Source: Gibbula magus (taxonomy: Eukaryota > Mollusca > Gastropoda > Trochida > Trochidae). Taken from it: a stretch of DNA of 64,000 nt. Below, piece after piece: positions 1-11,788 of the stretch. The notes beneath the pieces are model-generated. The model was not told the origin of the DNA. It saw only the letters and a list, made by a program, of their open reading frames with translations, and did no database searches. The stretch spans positions 7,672,035 to 7,736,034 of the forward strand of contig OW388298.1 of NCBI GenBank assembly GCA_936450465.1, written 5' to 3'. How positions within the stretch are numbered: the first letter of the stretch is position 1; every line of letters starts with the position of its first letter. The translations under genes were made by a program, and so were the position numbers.

Positions 1-316
1 TCTTTCACAGAAGAAAATGGATACACAAAATAATAGGATGACGTCATCACAAATGTAATTTGATTGGTGTCAGAGCCTTTAATACTGAATAAGCATTGAA
101 TTAAATACGTGTATGTTATCACATGAGAATTGCAATGTAAGTCATTCATTATGTATCATGTGAAATATAGATGAAACTTGTGAAAAAATAAGAATTTAAA
201 TAAGGTATATTTGCCTGCTAAAAATAATTAAATCTGTCGATGCCTAACTATGAATTTAAAATGTAAATGATAACTGACACATATAAGGAGTGTAATAAGG
301 ACGAAAGAGTTTTGGT
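1..316. other. gene-free AT-rich left edge
   Basis: No reading frame, repeat or RNA structure is recognised here. A single CRE-like octamer (TGACGTCA) lies near position 40. The base composition matches the rest of the window. Confidence 0.5.
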
Positions 317-509
317 TTAAAACATCTGAAAGAACACAATTGATTTAAAACATCTTAGAAGCTTTATTTTTTTAAGATTAAAAAAAATATCAATAATATT
401 TTTATTTGGAACGTAAAATATATCTTTTCTCCAAATTTTGACGATTAATTTGAACAAAGAGTAATTTTCATTTTGCATCATATTATGACAGGTGTATTTA
501 GACGTAGCA

Positions 510-649
510 ACTAGCGGTATTAAAATCATGAATTGTACGACTGCTGTGTCGACGGCACCAAGGGACCTACCCTCTGACTGCAGTCTGCCCTGGAGCTCTT
601 CAGCCTCAAAATAAAACTCGGGCGGATAAAATTCTAGTTTTTTAATCAA
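510..649 (-). other. GC-rich open island, possible exon fragment
   Basis: On the minus strand this stretch reads as part of a 110-residue open frame whose first half is compositionally protein-like (LEFYPPEFYFEAEELQGRLQ, then acidic and polar residues). The second half becomes AT-driven and lysine/phenylalanine-rich. The block around 540-610 is clearly richer in G and C than its surroundings. A GTAGGT donor-like site follows CAGAGG on the minus strand near 568-575. No upstream acceptor or second exon is evident and no protein family is recognised. It could be a single exon of a gene mostly outside the window, a pseudo-exon, or chance. Confidence 0.2.
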
Positions 650-689
650 AAGATTTCAGTTGAGTTCATCACATATATATGCTTTATAC

Positions 690-1440
690 AACAATCCATA
701 TGATCACAGCATCAATTAAATGTTCATATTTCGGTATGATTTCAGTTAAAAATCACATTTAAGAAATGAATAACTTGAGTTCACTAACCCACATACTTAT
801 TTACATTAAAGGGGCTGTAGCACGTTTTTTTGCAAAATTTATTTTTTCAAATTTCCCATTCATAATGATTATTTGTGTCATTTAAATTGATTTAAGCAGG
901 TAAACAATCTTATTACACAAAATAATTATACGTAGTGTTTATAATCCCTATGATAACAGCATCAATTTAATGTTTATATTTTGGTATGATTTCAGTTAAA
1001 AATCACATTTAAGAAATGAATAACTTGAGTTCACTAACCCACATACTTATTTACATTAAAGGGGCTGTAGCACGTTTTTTTTGCAAAATTTATTTTTTCA
1101 AATTTCCCATTCATTATGATTGTTTGTGTCATTTAAATTGATTTAAGCAGGTAAACAATCTTATTACACAAAATAATTATACGTAGTGTTTATAATCCGT
1201 ATGATAACAGCATCAATTTAATGTTTATATTTTGGTATGATTTCAGTTAAAAATCACATTTAAGAAATGAATAACTTGAGTTCACTAACCCACATACTTA
1301 TTTACATTAAAGGGGCTGTAGCACGGTTTTTTTGCAAAATTTATTTTTTCAAATTTCCCATTCATTATGATTGTTTGTGTCATTTAAATTGATTTAAGCA
1401 GGTAAAACATATTATTACACAAACGAATTATACGTAGTGT
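690..1440. repeat. 250-bp tandem repeat (about 3 copies)
   Basis: The landmark TTAAAGGGGCTGTAGCACG occurs at about 807, 1057 and 1307, and the block CATCAATTTAATGTTYATAT lies at the same offset in each unit, giving a period of 250-251 bp. Each unit joins about 110 bp of flanking DNA to about 140 bp of the left end of the MITE that is complete at 1,307-1,672. The copies are nearly identical; the first begins with a more divergent block near 690. This is best explained as local tandem amplification of a MITE end plus its flank. Confidence 0.9.
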
Positions 1441-1672
1441 TAATAACGGTGTTGCTTATAAAGCAAAACTTGCATGGCGGCCATTTGATTGTGAACACAT
1501 TCTATGATTTTGAATCACAAAAACGCTTCCCATGGCTTTTACTAAACCATGCACTATCATTTTTAACTTGATTTTCTGAAGGAAGAAGGATGTTTTATCA
1601 TTTGTGACATTATTTTTCAAATACATTTCATCGACTTATTTGAGCGAAAAAAACGTGCTACTGCCCCTTTAA
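1307..1672. mobile_element. TTAA-target MITE, complete copy
   Basis: The terminal inverted repeats read AAAGGGGCTGTAGCACG on the left and CGTGCTACTGCCCCTTT on the right, each next to TTAA (1,307-1,310 and 1,669-1,672). The length is about 366 bp. A second complete member lies at 57,771-58,132, which confirms the boundaries. There is no coding capacity. TTAA target duplications are known for piggyBac-like and Kolobok-like transposons; which of these mobilised this family cannot be decided from the sequence. Only its left half is amplified in the upstream tandem array. Confidence 0.85.
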
Positions 1673-2012
1673 ACTGTGTTTATGCCCACTTAGGCGTTCT
1701 TCTGCAGTAATTGGAAATAAACTAGACTGTTGTTTCCGCGGTGAGGAAGAGATACTCAAGACGTGAGGTAAGGAGCTCCTCGGATTACACACCGTCTTCT
1801 CCGAGCAATCTTCCTGTGTGGATTTAAACACGGAGGGTGGAATTCAACGAATAAACCTCTCAAAGTGAGCAATGGAGACTATCATTAGGGTGCAACTGTC
1901 ACTTTAAATCTGTTTTAACTTTCAGCTGAGTGTTCCTGGTTTTGCTTGAAATCTTTCAAGAAATAGTCTTAGAACAGGTCTTTGAAGGGCATTTAGAAGT
2001 GGTATACATAAC

Positions 2013-2186
2013 AACAGGAATATTTTCTGGATAACAACTTCTTTAATGTGAAAATACACGACGTTTCGAAGTACATGCTCACTCCTTCATCAGGTGGAAT
2101 GTGACCTGATGAAGGAGTGAGTATGCACTCCGAAACGTCGTGTATTTTCACATTAAAGAAGTTGTTATCCAGAAAATCTTCCTGTT
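2013..2186. other. 82-bp-arm palindrome with hammerhead-like motifs
   Basis: Left arm 2,013-2,094 and right arm 2,105-2,186 are near-perfect reverse complements separated by a 10-nt spacer. In the right arm CTGATGA (2,106-2,112) is followed by a 6-bp stem with a 6-nt loop (2,114-2,131) and then GAAAC (2,132-2,136). The left arm shows the same order on the minus strand. This is the order of the conserved core of hammerhead ribozymes, which are known in Penelope-like retroelements. One extra A separates the core from stem II, and no clean stem III with a cleavage site is seen, so catalysis is unproven. It probably represents inverted ends of a retroelement family. Confidence 0.8.
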
Positions 2187-2189
2187 CAT

Positions 2190-2831
2190 AGTCTTAGAAG
2201 TAGTACACTTAATTTGAATTTGAACACAATGTTATATTTTTTGGTTACTTCGATCCACTGAAACTCATCTTTCTATTTAGTCACAGAGTTTTTGTTATGC
2301 TTTCTCGAGATATTATGAACTCAATGATCAGCCATGACACTAGGACATCATATTGTTAAAGGTTGAATATGTGTTCAAATATGTGGAAGAAGTAACAATG
2401 GTTGACCACCCTTTACATATTTGCTTGAATATGTTCAAGGACATTTCTTTGTTACCTAATTCCTGATTTAACTAAAACAGTGTGGAACAAGAACTCTCGG
2501 ACTGCTGGGGTGCAGAATCATCTATACGTTTGAACAAATGGTACACTTGTTTTAGATCGTTTAATTCTAAGTTTTTAATCGTAGTCCAAAGAAATGGATT
2601 GCATGATCAACCCGAAATTTATCAGGACAATGTATATTTGTTATGAAATTATTTCAAATAAGCTTCGATAAATCAATAAATCAAAATGATGAATAACTAA
2701 AAAGTTAGACAAGTTGCTAAAACGTACCATTACCATGTCCTTCAGGTAGTGTGAATTTTATTCAATTTTCATCTAAAAAGTAGTAATATGAAATTTTACA
2801 GGAATATGCAATACTCATGTAAGATTTGACC
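2190..2831. other. gene-free AT-rich stretch
   Basis: Nothing recognisable: no open frame above 60 codons, no inverted or tandem repeat, and no similarity noticed to other parts of the window. Confidence 0.5.
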
Positions 2832-3227
2832 TACACTACCGGCCAAAAGAAACTACACACCTCAGTGTGTTTTATCACACGTATGATTTTACATATAAAA
2901 ATATATAGTTTTCGACAACGTACTCTTACGCTGAATAGTGCAGGCGTTTAGTCTCCAGTCCAAGAATACTCCTACATGACACGCAACTATTTATCGACAT
3001 ATAATACATATGCTAATAGAAACAAATAAACATGCCTCATTCTGCACACATTTACAACATCTAAACATGGCACACCAAATATAGTTTAACTTAAAATGAA
3101 CCAGTCACAAATTAAGTCATTCAAACTACTGCAGATAAGTATTATCATACCGTGTCATAATCAAATGAATCTTCTATTGCATTATTCAAAACCAATTTAG
3201 GTGTGTACTTTCTTTTAGTTTAGTTTA
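2832..3227. mobile_element. mariner/Tc1-like MITE, degenerate
   Basis: The left end reads TACACTACCGGCCAAAAG followed by AAACTACACACCT. The right end is an imperfect reverse complement (AGGTGTGTACTTTCTTTTAG). Both are bounded by TA dinucleotides. An ACTACCGGCCAAAAG-type terminus is common among Tc1/mariner-derived MITEs in animals. The element is about 396 bp with no coding capacity. The right terminus is eroded, so the exact end is approximate. Confidence 0.55.
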
Positions 3228-4094
3228 TCAATTTTGTAAACAAGATATAATACATAAACACAATTTGATTGGAAATAAAGATACATGCATATTTGAACCT
3301 AAGACAATATAGATAACCAGGGAATTTGGAGTAGCCTTGAAGATATGACAATACCCGGTAGAACATAATAATTATAAATGCTAGATTGGTGTGGGCTGTT
3401 GCAACTTGCATGATCAACTTATCTATCTACTGGATATTGGAGAAATATTATTTCATTAACTAAAACTCTATCGATCAAACACTTTACTCATTTTTGTATA
3501 AGGAAATGCACCCAAGGATAGCAATTTTGTGTTTGTGCTAGATTAAATGTATCCTTCGAATTCTTTGAACCCGTCCTTAATGACAGAAAAAAACATGTTT
3601 TAATGGTGTGGACTATTTCAATTGGTCTTAGAATAACACAATCAATCCAAAATGAAGAAATCAATAACTCTAGACATGTTGTTTTAAAATCAATCTTGAG
3701 AGTGGAATATTTATCTCGGTCTCACACATGAAGGGTACTAACGATTACATAGCAATAGAAACCTGTGACTCTTTTCGAGTAGAAGGGACATTTTTAATGT
3801 ATATTTTGTGATATTTATATCAATTATGCAACGCATATAAGAAGGAAACGGCATAATTAATAAACTGTTGATGTTATTGGAAAATGTCGAAATGAAATCG
3901 TATTATAATAAGTTTGTATTTAAAATGTGAAGATAGCAAGGCAATGTTTAATAACTTTACAATTATGCTTTCTTTAATGCTTTTCATATTTACCATTTTA
4001 ATTTCAATCTATAAACATTCGTTATAATGAAATGGATCACACGTTGATGCTTGTATACAATATGAAAATAAACTTAGCCCGATTTCCCTCCCCA

Positions 4095-4335
4095 TTACTT
4101 CTTTGATGATGAGAGACAACAGACGCCTCTCCATGCCAGTACAGAAAATAAGTCTGCAGGAAAGTATCATATAATGAAGCATTAACCAGCATGAGGGTCT
4201 GTCTGGTCGTTTTATGTTCTGGAAAGTAGCACCTCAATAACAAATATCTACTTTTACAAAGTTTCTGTCTACAAATTAAATCTTACACAGTCTTTTGATC
4301 ACTTTGCAATATAAAAGTTATTGTTAGAAGAACGA
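4095..4335 (-). repeat. module M, inverted copy (unit 1)
   Basis: The reverse complement of this segment aligns with 10,610-10,790 of the same unit. Shared blocks in order include ATTTAATTTGTAGACAG, TATTTGTTAT, GATGCTGG-like, and ATGATACTTTCCTGCAGACTTATTT-like (broken here to stay short). The same inverted copy occurs near 12,780-12,990, 21,500-21,715, 30,235-30,445 and 41,825-42,035. Divergence from the direct copies is substantial, so the inversion is older than the tandem amplification. Confidence 0.75.
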
Positions 4336-4770
4336 GACAATAAGACATCTGGAGTTTATGTCGACTGTTCATTTGCCATGGTAAGAAATCAGACATACAT
4401 TCATTCAGATAGCAGACATCCATTCAGACGTACCCACTTGTGATTTGTGTCTTGTAATATTATGGTATAGATCAATAATTCTGAATGTGCCAAAGGATCA
4501 AACGAACAATGATGTACATGTGTACATGTATGTGAGTTAAGGCTGAAAACAAATCCTGAGATTGATAATGATAAAAGTGTGTGTACTATTGCGCTAAACT
4601 TCCATACACCAAGTGCATGCTCACATATTACATAACATATTTTGGTCAATGTTCTCTACTTCAATTGAATCTCCTTCAACTACGAAGAGCTATCCTACCC
4701 ATGCTGATATAAGCTGACAAGATATAATATGAACTGTTTGAAAGGTATTCATGAATTCGGTTTTATAAGG

Positions 4771-5067
4771 GGTGAGTGAGTTGGGGTTTGACGCCGCTTC
4801 CAAGAGTATTTCACTTATACCGCGGCGGCTAGTATTATGGCAGGGAGAAAGCCCGCAACGCCACGTGGCTATGCATTGTGGTGAAACCTGCTCGCAGCGG
4901 CTGGAACTAGCGAACCACTGGAATTCAGTGTAGCATTGCACCCAAACCTTACTGCGTGTAAAACAGTTCTCTACTGCAGACACGGTTGCCGTGCCCCTGG
5001 TGGGATTCGAACCCCGGACCTCTTCATCCGAAGCCGAACGCGCTAACCACTGCGCTATCCTGCCCCA
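4771..5067 (-). mobile_element. tRNA-derived SINE (unit 1)
   Basis: The element reads on the minus strand. It starts with a tRNA-like head carrying an RNA polymerase III A box (CCACTGCGCTA on plus, 5,047-5,057) and B box (GGATTCGAACC on plus, 5,003-5,013), and an anticodon-loop-like CTTCGGA resembling tRNA-Arg. The body follows, and the tail contains GGTATAAGTGAAATACTCTT and GGCGTCAAAC near the 3' end, a conserved tail type in molluscan SINEs. It is flanked by a 12-bp target duplication GGTTTTATAAGG at 4,759-4,770 and 5,068-5,079. The acceptor stem does not pair like a real tRNA. Confidence 0.9.
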
Positions 5068-6374
5068 GGTTTTATAAGGAAGGATATGTTATAAGCATGA
5101 TCGACGTCGGTATACAACGATGACGACGTTGTGGTATAGACCCTGAATAAAACTTGCTCTTTAATCCTCATTTCCCATATAATTGAAAACTCCAAAAGGA
5201 TTTATACCGTAACGTCAACGTTGTTAAGAAATAAGTTTGATCATCCATGAATATCCTTTTCCTCCTCAGATAAAGGATGGAAGTTGATATGGGACAGGAA
5301 GTCCGTCTGAGACTTTGAAACGGTGTGTACTTTGACAAATAGCTAATATATGCTCTCTATAATTGAGTATTGTTTATTGTTTTGCGCTCGGCGAGACCGA
5401 AATGAATAGCCATGAGGGTACTGCTTCTATCTGCAGCTATCCATGATATAATCAACTATTGATATTGAAAGTCACAGTCACCAATTTTACTCCATAGGTA
5501 ATGATAGCATACTGTACATACATTAATTGGACAGAAATACAAAGTTATTACACTATTTTAAAAACAAATTGTGGAATTAAAGTGCGTTTGGTTCAACATG
5601 TCATTTTGCAAAGTAGAACACATGAATATAAAATATGCCCTGGATAAGGAAAGACATAAGACATCAACTTAACTTCTCTTGAAGAGTATAGACTTAGTGT
5701 CAGTACATAACAATTATTGAAGTTGGATAAATCATTAACAGTTGAATTAGTTGGATACATACAATTGAATCGTCTGAATGCATAGTATTTATCATTTGAG
5801 TTGTGCTTTTAATAGAAAAAAATAGAAACTTACTTACAGCTCTTGATGATGGAGTAGGAAACTTATTCTATAGTTATATGTTCATATTAACTATGTTTTC
5901 AAGAAAACAGTGTTATCTTAAAAAATATCTGTCTCTGTTAGCTCAGGCTCCAACACAGAATTCAATGAAAATCGTGTAAGCTTCAATAATTATTATAACA
6001 TATTTTTTGTTTTGATCGTAAAGGTACACCGGAATTATATTACTCTTGAAATGCTCATACCTTATGAACTTTTCCAAATTTAAATTTTTTTTTGGGTTTT
6101 GTTTTTTTGTTTGTTTTTGTTTGGTTTTTTTTTAGCCAAATACGATCGAAACTTTATTCAACTCTTTCTCACATTTCTGAATCAAATTCTCATAAGATTT
6201 CATGACATTTAACACAATAAAAACTTTGTCATTTATTTCTTCTGCTAAAACGTGATAAAGCACCATTATGCATTAATGCGTACATCATATTTGCATTACT
6301 TGCTTAACACGACTTTAGAACAATTGCTGAAACATTGTCTTTGCAGAAAAACGTAGGAATGTCCATAAATATAG

Positions 6375-6640
6375 AATACTAAACGATGTCCCGTTTGATA
6401 ACAGGTTTATGAAACGAGTGAATGGTTTGGTATTTAAACGAGCAAAAACGAGTTGAATACCGATGCCACTCACGCGTTTCATAGACATGTTATCAAATGG
6501 GACCGAGTTCAGTATTTTATTTATTACTCAATGATGTAAATAGCGCTGAATTGCAAGAGAAATCATTGTTAGTGACGCTCACTTGCAAAAAGGTCACTAG
6601 CTATTGCTAACATTGTGACGTCATCTTTTGCGAAAACCTA
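6375..6640. mobile_element. foldback element, family 2, truncated (unit 1)
   Basis: The hairpin at 6,375-6,516 starts AATACTAAACGATGTCCCG and ends with its near reverse complement CGAGTTCAGTATT. Its tip AACGAGCAAAAACGAGTT is a variant of the shared GAGCGAAAGCGAG centre. The body begins TTTATTACTCAATGATG at about 6,518 but stops soon after one TGACGTCA-type site, without the terminal GAGTAATAA. The same truncated copy is at 34,848 in unit 4, so the truncation predates the duplication. Confidence 0.75.
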
Positions 6641-6715
6641 CATCACGTTCAATAGAATGGTTTTGAGATTTGTAAACGTTTATGACATGCCACAGTATGT
6701 CAGTATTATCTTGAT

Positions 6716-7024
6716 TTATTGTAAATATTTGAATACAAGTTCTAAATCAGTATTTAAACTGGACGATAATACAGATTTAATGGTATAGTCGTCCCCTGAT
6801 TGTAGCCTGTCGTTTACAGTTCGAAAGCAATACTTTTTCAGCCGCCCCCTACTGTGTTTAAATTCACACATTAACATCAGTTGAATTCGACAGTTTGAAA
6901 CCACGAGGCCTTCTTTATCGAACATCTTGTATTTCTTTCCATCACATAGAAGATAACGACCTACTTTATCTTCAATTACTGTAACACAATACCAAAGGGA
7001 ACAGTAAACACAGCTTAATGTCAA
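6716..7024 (-). other. recurrent minus-strand ORF, unit 1 copy
   Basis: A 102-codon open frame beginning MTLSCVYCSLWYCVTVIEDK. The first 55-60 residues match frames at 15,022, 23,763, 32,399 and 44,725. After residue 57 this copy runs in another frame because of a one-base indel and continues to a different C-terminus. A good acceptor-like TTGTGTTACAG precedes the VIEDK segment on the minus strand. Differences between copies are mostly amino-acid-changing, which argues against constraint. No family is recognised. It may be a decaying exon or simply repeat DNA. Confidence 0.2.
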
Positions 7025-8574
7025 TGCCTGTACCGTCCTCTTTTTACAATGACTTATTAACTCTCACGTTACAATCTAAATGTATGCATTGTCAAGTTTA
7101 TCGTCAGATTTTAAAACATCTTGGTGAAGTGTGCTTTTTTTGTCAGAACATAAATAATGTTTAATCCTCCAAATTCATTCAGCAAAGTTATGAGTTGTCA
7201 AGAAAATAAACTGGTAGAATAATGTATTCCAAATTTTATGCCATAGTCCTATCGAACATACATAGATGATAAAGAAGGCATAGAATTCGTGTGACATAAA
7301 ACTGTACAGTATTATCTTTGAGTGATATTTAACTATCTTATTTTATCAGTTATGGTTTGTCAATAAAATGTGTATCAAAATGAAGATATATAGCAATCAT
7401 TCTTTCGAATCTAACACCAAATGTGTTTCTTGTTGTTTCTCTCGAAACTGTATATATGTATTTATAGCTATTTATAGCTGCCATTGGGCAGATTTATGTG
7501 GAAGGTGATCAATTTCACTTCATTACAAACGTCTGTGACTAAAGTTTAAAGACAGTATGTATTCCTATGCTTTCAACCTTAACAATTCTCCTCCATATAA
7601 AACCGCTCATGGCATTGGGAGAACTGTTCCAGTTTAAACGTACACAGCGTCAATTATTATTATTTGTATCTAGCAATTCAGAACTGTTTTGTGACTTTTT
7701 TTACTTGATGAATAGCTCATGTGAGCAAGTGTGTTCATTTTATTGTGGCAGATCGATGAGTCCATGATCTCATCGCAAAGCCTTTAATCAGAAAACTGGA
7801 GCTCGATCTGTCCTAGCCCTTGCTTGAAGTTAAAGAACTACCAGGTCATTGTGACAGTTCTAAGAGTCCAAATAGGAGCTCCAAGAGAAAATATAGTAAC
7901 TAGGGATTCATATCCAATATCATGAACCTCTCAGTTTGAAAGCAAAACATATCACTATATTGAATAATGTCTAAGCAAGATTATCACATGAGTGCGTTTC
8001 GGAATGGTAAGCATTAAAGCTACGAGCTAGGTACACAGTGTTTATTCCTAATGCAGGATATTAACCAACCCAAAACATACAATAATGACAAAAACATACA
8101 ACATTTCTTCATTAATTCGGTACAAAAATGCTTGACGACATACTTTTAAAGTCCTGATATGCGAGCATTGAATTATGAAAATGAAAAGTGAGAATACTCT
8201 CTTGGTCTATTGGCACATAATAATTCGTTCTGAATGTTATTTTAAAAAAAGTTCTTTTTTCATGACCTTAACTTTCCAATCCTTCATCCCCAGTCTGACT
8301 ATGCATTACAATGAAAACCTGCAACCCTCAGATAAACTTAGAGAACCAAGGATGCTATTACACTGAGTTCCAATCCAACTTTCCATCCAAATGTGTCATA
8401 TTGAACAATTCTTCATAACTTTCAAAGCATTGAATTTGAGGGCAGGATATCATGACCTGACTGTAACTGCACATCTCAAGCCGTCAATAATTCTTTGACC
8501 AAATAGTGTAGTGAGGATATGGCATACATTGCAGAAATTGACAAAACATAAGCTTAACCTTAAGATAATAGTAA

Positions 8575-8960
8575 GCATTGTATAATGTATAAGGCAACCT
8601 TTCAAACAAAGCAGACACTAGCTGTTAGGAAACATTGTAAATCATCCAACCCATCATATCCGAAGTGATACACTCAAACCAGATCAAGTCTCAGCATACA
8701 AATTACATTTGAGTAAAGCTACTTTCCTTGCAACACATCTTCTCATGACTGGATGTCTGATCTCTTACAACGTCAACTGAACACACAGCATAAACATCAG
8801 ACTTATGCTTTTCATAAGATCATCCTTGTTACTTGTACACTGTAAATTGATTTAAAGACTTTGCAGGATTATTGTGTAGACATAGATTGTAAGAATGGCA
8901 AGGGTATGCTATTTTCCTGACCATAAATTGTCTAGACGGTCACACACCTTTTTTATGCGT
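8575..8960 (+). repeat. module M, direct copy 1 (unit 1)
   Basis: A segment of about 380 bp that aligns, with many differences, to 10,440-10,790. Shared landmarks are an AAACATTGT.A..AAA.T...TCCA block, TATGTCTGATCT/TATGTCTGCTCT-like, CAGACTTATGCTTTTCATA, ACTTTGCA, TGTAGACA and TCCTGACCATAAA. Equivalents lie near 17,120-17,510, 25,840-26,230, 37,480-37,830 and 47,400-47,860. It records an old internal duplication about 1.85 kb apart. Confidence 0.7.
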
Positions 8961-10439
8961 CATTATATCATACATTCCTCCATACCAAGTAGAAATCTTA
9001 TTTACTCTACAAGCATCGAGGACTGATTCTACTGATTCATAGTAGACCAATTGAAAATTTTACAGACTTTGAAGAAACATTGAGATAATTCACTTATTTT
9101 AAAGATAGTATACATACATTTTTGAAACTTCATAAAGTAAAGCAAGTTTTGAATATATAAAACCTTTTACTGCTTCATAACACAATATATATACAAAAAG
9201 ATTCAGATGTACATTGTACATTTATCATGTTCAAATACAATTTCTTCATCTGCACAGATCTGCAATCACGATGTATATAAGATATCAGAATTTACAAATC
9301 CTGACATACTTCATGTGAATGAATAAGAAATATAGACTAATATTAGCGAGTTACTTAAACAAATAATTGTTATGAAGTGAGTACAATATTTTTAGCACAC
9401 ACACATTTAACCTTGGACACTTTGAACACTTGTGATAAGTGACAAATATAGTTTTGTTTCATATAGTGTGAAATTTCATAATAATAATGTGTACTATTGA
9501 GAGATCATAATTTTGTATATACTACCATAACACGGGGTCATTTCTCTTTATTGAATTCTTTCACATCTATAGTAGTAAATATTCACATTTCATTTTCATT
9601 TGTAGGCACATTAAAAATCAAACCAATCCATCTTCTTTAAGGAAATGATCCAAATGATTCTATGTTTGAAGTTTTAACGTGATGTTTATCTACTCTTCTC
9701 TTTTCTAAAAAACCTTTCACGGATAAAGAAGTTTTATACAATATCTTGTCATTAATTGGACTCTTTGCTTCTCTTCCCTTTCAGTTCAATGCTTTCTGGA
9801 AGTCTGTTATTAAAGTATCATTGTCTCTCAAAATTTAGAATGTACATGTCTCCCTTATACTGTTGCATGGTCTTGGATATAGGCAATATCGTTTGCATTT
9901 TAAATATTGTTTAAGAGAAAAAATTGAAATTGTACACAGTGTTGAATCAACGAAGAAGATAGTATCAGGAAAAAAACATTGCTTGATTGATTGTGTCATA
10001 GTTTTAAATACAAACATAAAGAGGAAATCACGTATGTCATTTAGACCTACATCAAACATTGTGACAACTCAACGTGTCATAACAGGGGAAATATCATTGG
10101 ATTACAGATGTGTAATTAACATACGAGAGAAAGATTCATTTATTTCAGTAGGTTGGTCAAATGACATAGAGTATAACTACATATTGATAAGCGTTTGGAC
10201 ATATACAGAAACATAGTAAGTAGCATTCATATTTGCATCATTGAAGTACTTGATCCTACTTTATGAAGTAATATGGACGTAATTTAGGGAAGATACCTCT
10301 TAGGGATTTATATTTGATAGAAATTAACGATATAACATAATTCCAGCCTCATTGCTATGGTTTCCTTCATTAACGGTGAGGATGTATCAACTGTTATATA
10401 AGGAGAACGCCTCCAACACCATAATGGGTGTGCATCTCT

Positions 10440-10790
10440 TACACTGTATATCTAATTTCTAGACAAACATTGTGAGGAAAAGTTATAAATGATCCATCCT
10501 ATCAGTTCTAAATTGATAACACCAATCCTTATGTCTGCTCTCTTATCATGCCATCATAGCATAGAGAGACAACATAATTACCAGACTTATATTTTCCATA
10601 GATCGGCCATGCTGTTTTACTGAGCAAAATCATCTAAAGGCTTTGCATAATTTAATTTGTAGACATGACCTCTGTAAAACTGGTTATTTGTTATAGAAAT
10701 GCTAATCTCCTGAAGTATATACAGACCAAGATGCTGGGTAATGCAACATTACATGATACTTTCCTGTAGACTTATTTCCTTTATTTGTAT
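10440..10790 (+). repeat. module M, direct copy 2 (unit 1)
   Basis: Second direct copy of module M, ending at ACTTATTTCCTTTA. It also matches the inverted copy at 4,095-4,335. Equivalents are at about 18,960-19,315, 27,690-28,040, 38,870-39,205 and 49,390-49,735. The last one lies at the right edge of the whole array, so the array boundary falls at the end of this module. Confidence 0.75.
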
Positions 10791-11478
10791 TGAGAACACA
10801 TCACTTACTCATTAGATAAACTAATGCTTCACAATGTGAGTCGTTTTAAATTTTAAATTGTTTACAAATTTGATGTTATTATTATGCTCCCAACAAAGAG
10901 AAAAATTAAGAAGCAAAAAATTCGTCAACAGCTTTAGTTATTGTTATAAAAGGTTTTATCAGACATTCGACTCGAGAGTATGCTTTCGTTCATTTGTATT
11001 CCGTTATGTATGCATAGGTTTGCAAGAATATAAAATAACAATAAAGATGCCTCAAGTGGAGCAATGTTATTACTCATTGACAAATAGATGTTATATCGAA
11101 TACATCTGCACTTGGAGAACGTGAGAACTTGTATTGAGAACACAGCACTTACATAATAGCTAAATCAATAATTCACAATGTGAGTCATTTAAGTTTAAAC
11201 TTGTTTAAAAATGATTACGATCCCAACAATGAGAACATTTAAGAAGCGAAAACTTGATATATTTCGTTAACAGCTTTTAACAGTTTTATCAGACATTCGA
11301 CTCGAGAGTATGCCTTTGCTCATTTGTTGTATTCAATGTATTCTAAAGATCCGTATGTATGCATAGGTTTGCAAGACATACTAAATCAAAATAAAGATCA
11401 AGTGGTGCAGTGTTATTACTCATTGATAAACAGATGCTCTATCGAATACATCTGCACTTGAAGAACGTGCAGAAAAGT
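10789..11478. repeat. 345-bp local tandem duplication inside unit
   Basis: Two successive blocks (about 10,789-11,130 and 11,135-11,478) share ATTGAGAACACA, CACAATGTGAGTC, ACATTCGACTCGAGAGTATG, TATGCATAGGTTTGCAAGA and TCGAATACATCTGCACTTG in the same order. The duplication is present in units 2 (19,312-19,990), 3 (28,040-28,715) and 4 (39,205-39,885), so it predates the array. Confidence 0.85.
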
Positions 11479-11788
11479 GTACACAACTACAAGGATAACA
11501 ATCAAGTAATAAATAAACGACCAAACTCATGGTCTGAAATCACGACATAAAACAACATTATCTCACTCGGTAGTAGGCTTAGACACGTTAAGATTACAGC
11601 TTCAAGTGGCATAACATGTGACACATTTATCATTGGATTAAAATGTCATTATGTAATGTAGATGAAATGTGTGTTGCTGAATGTGTGGGCGCAATGGAGA
11701 TCAGATATAAAATTAATGTAAAGATGAAATAGGTTTGTATATCTTGATTTTGTCTCGATTCTGACTGATTTGTTCTTCCTCGAGAAGA

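Noticed and set aside
4983..5067. A tRNA-Arg gene on the minus strand
   Set aside because: A and B boxes are present, but the acceptor and anticodon stems do not pair well, a SINE body follows, and a target duplication surrounds the whole. It is a SINE head.
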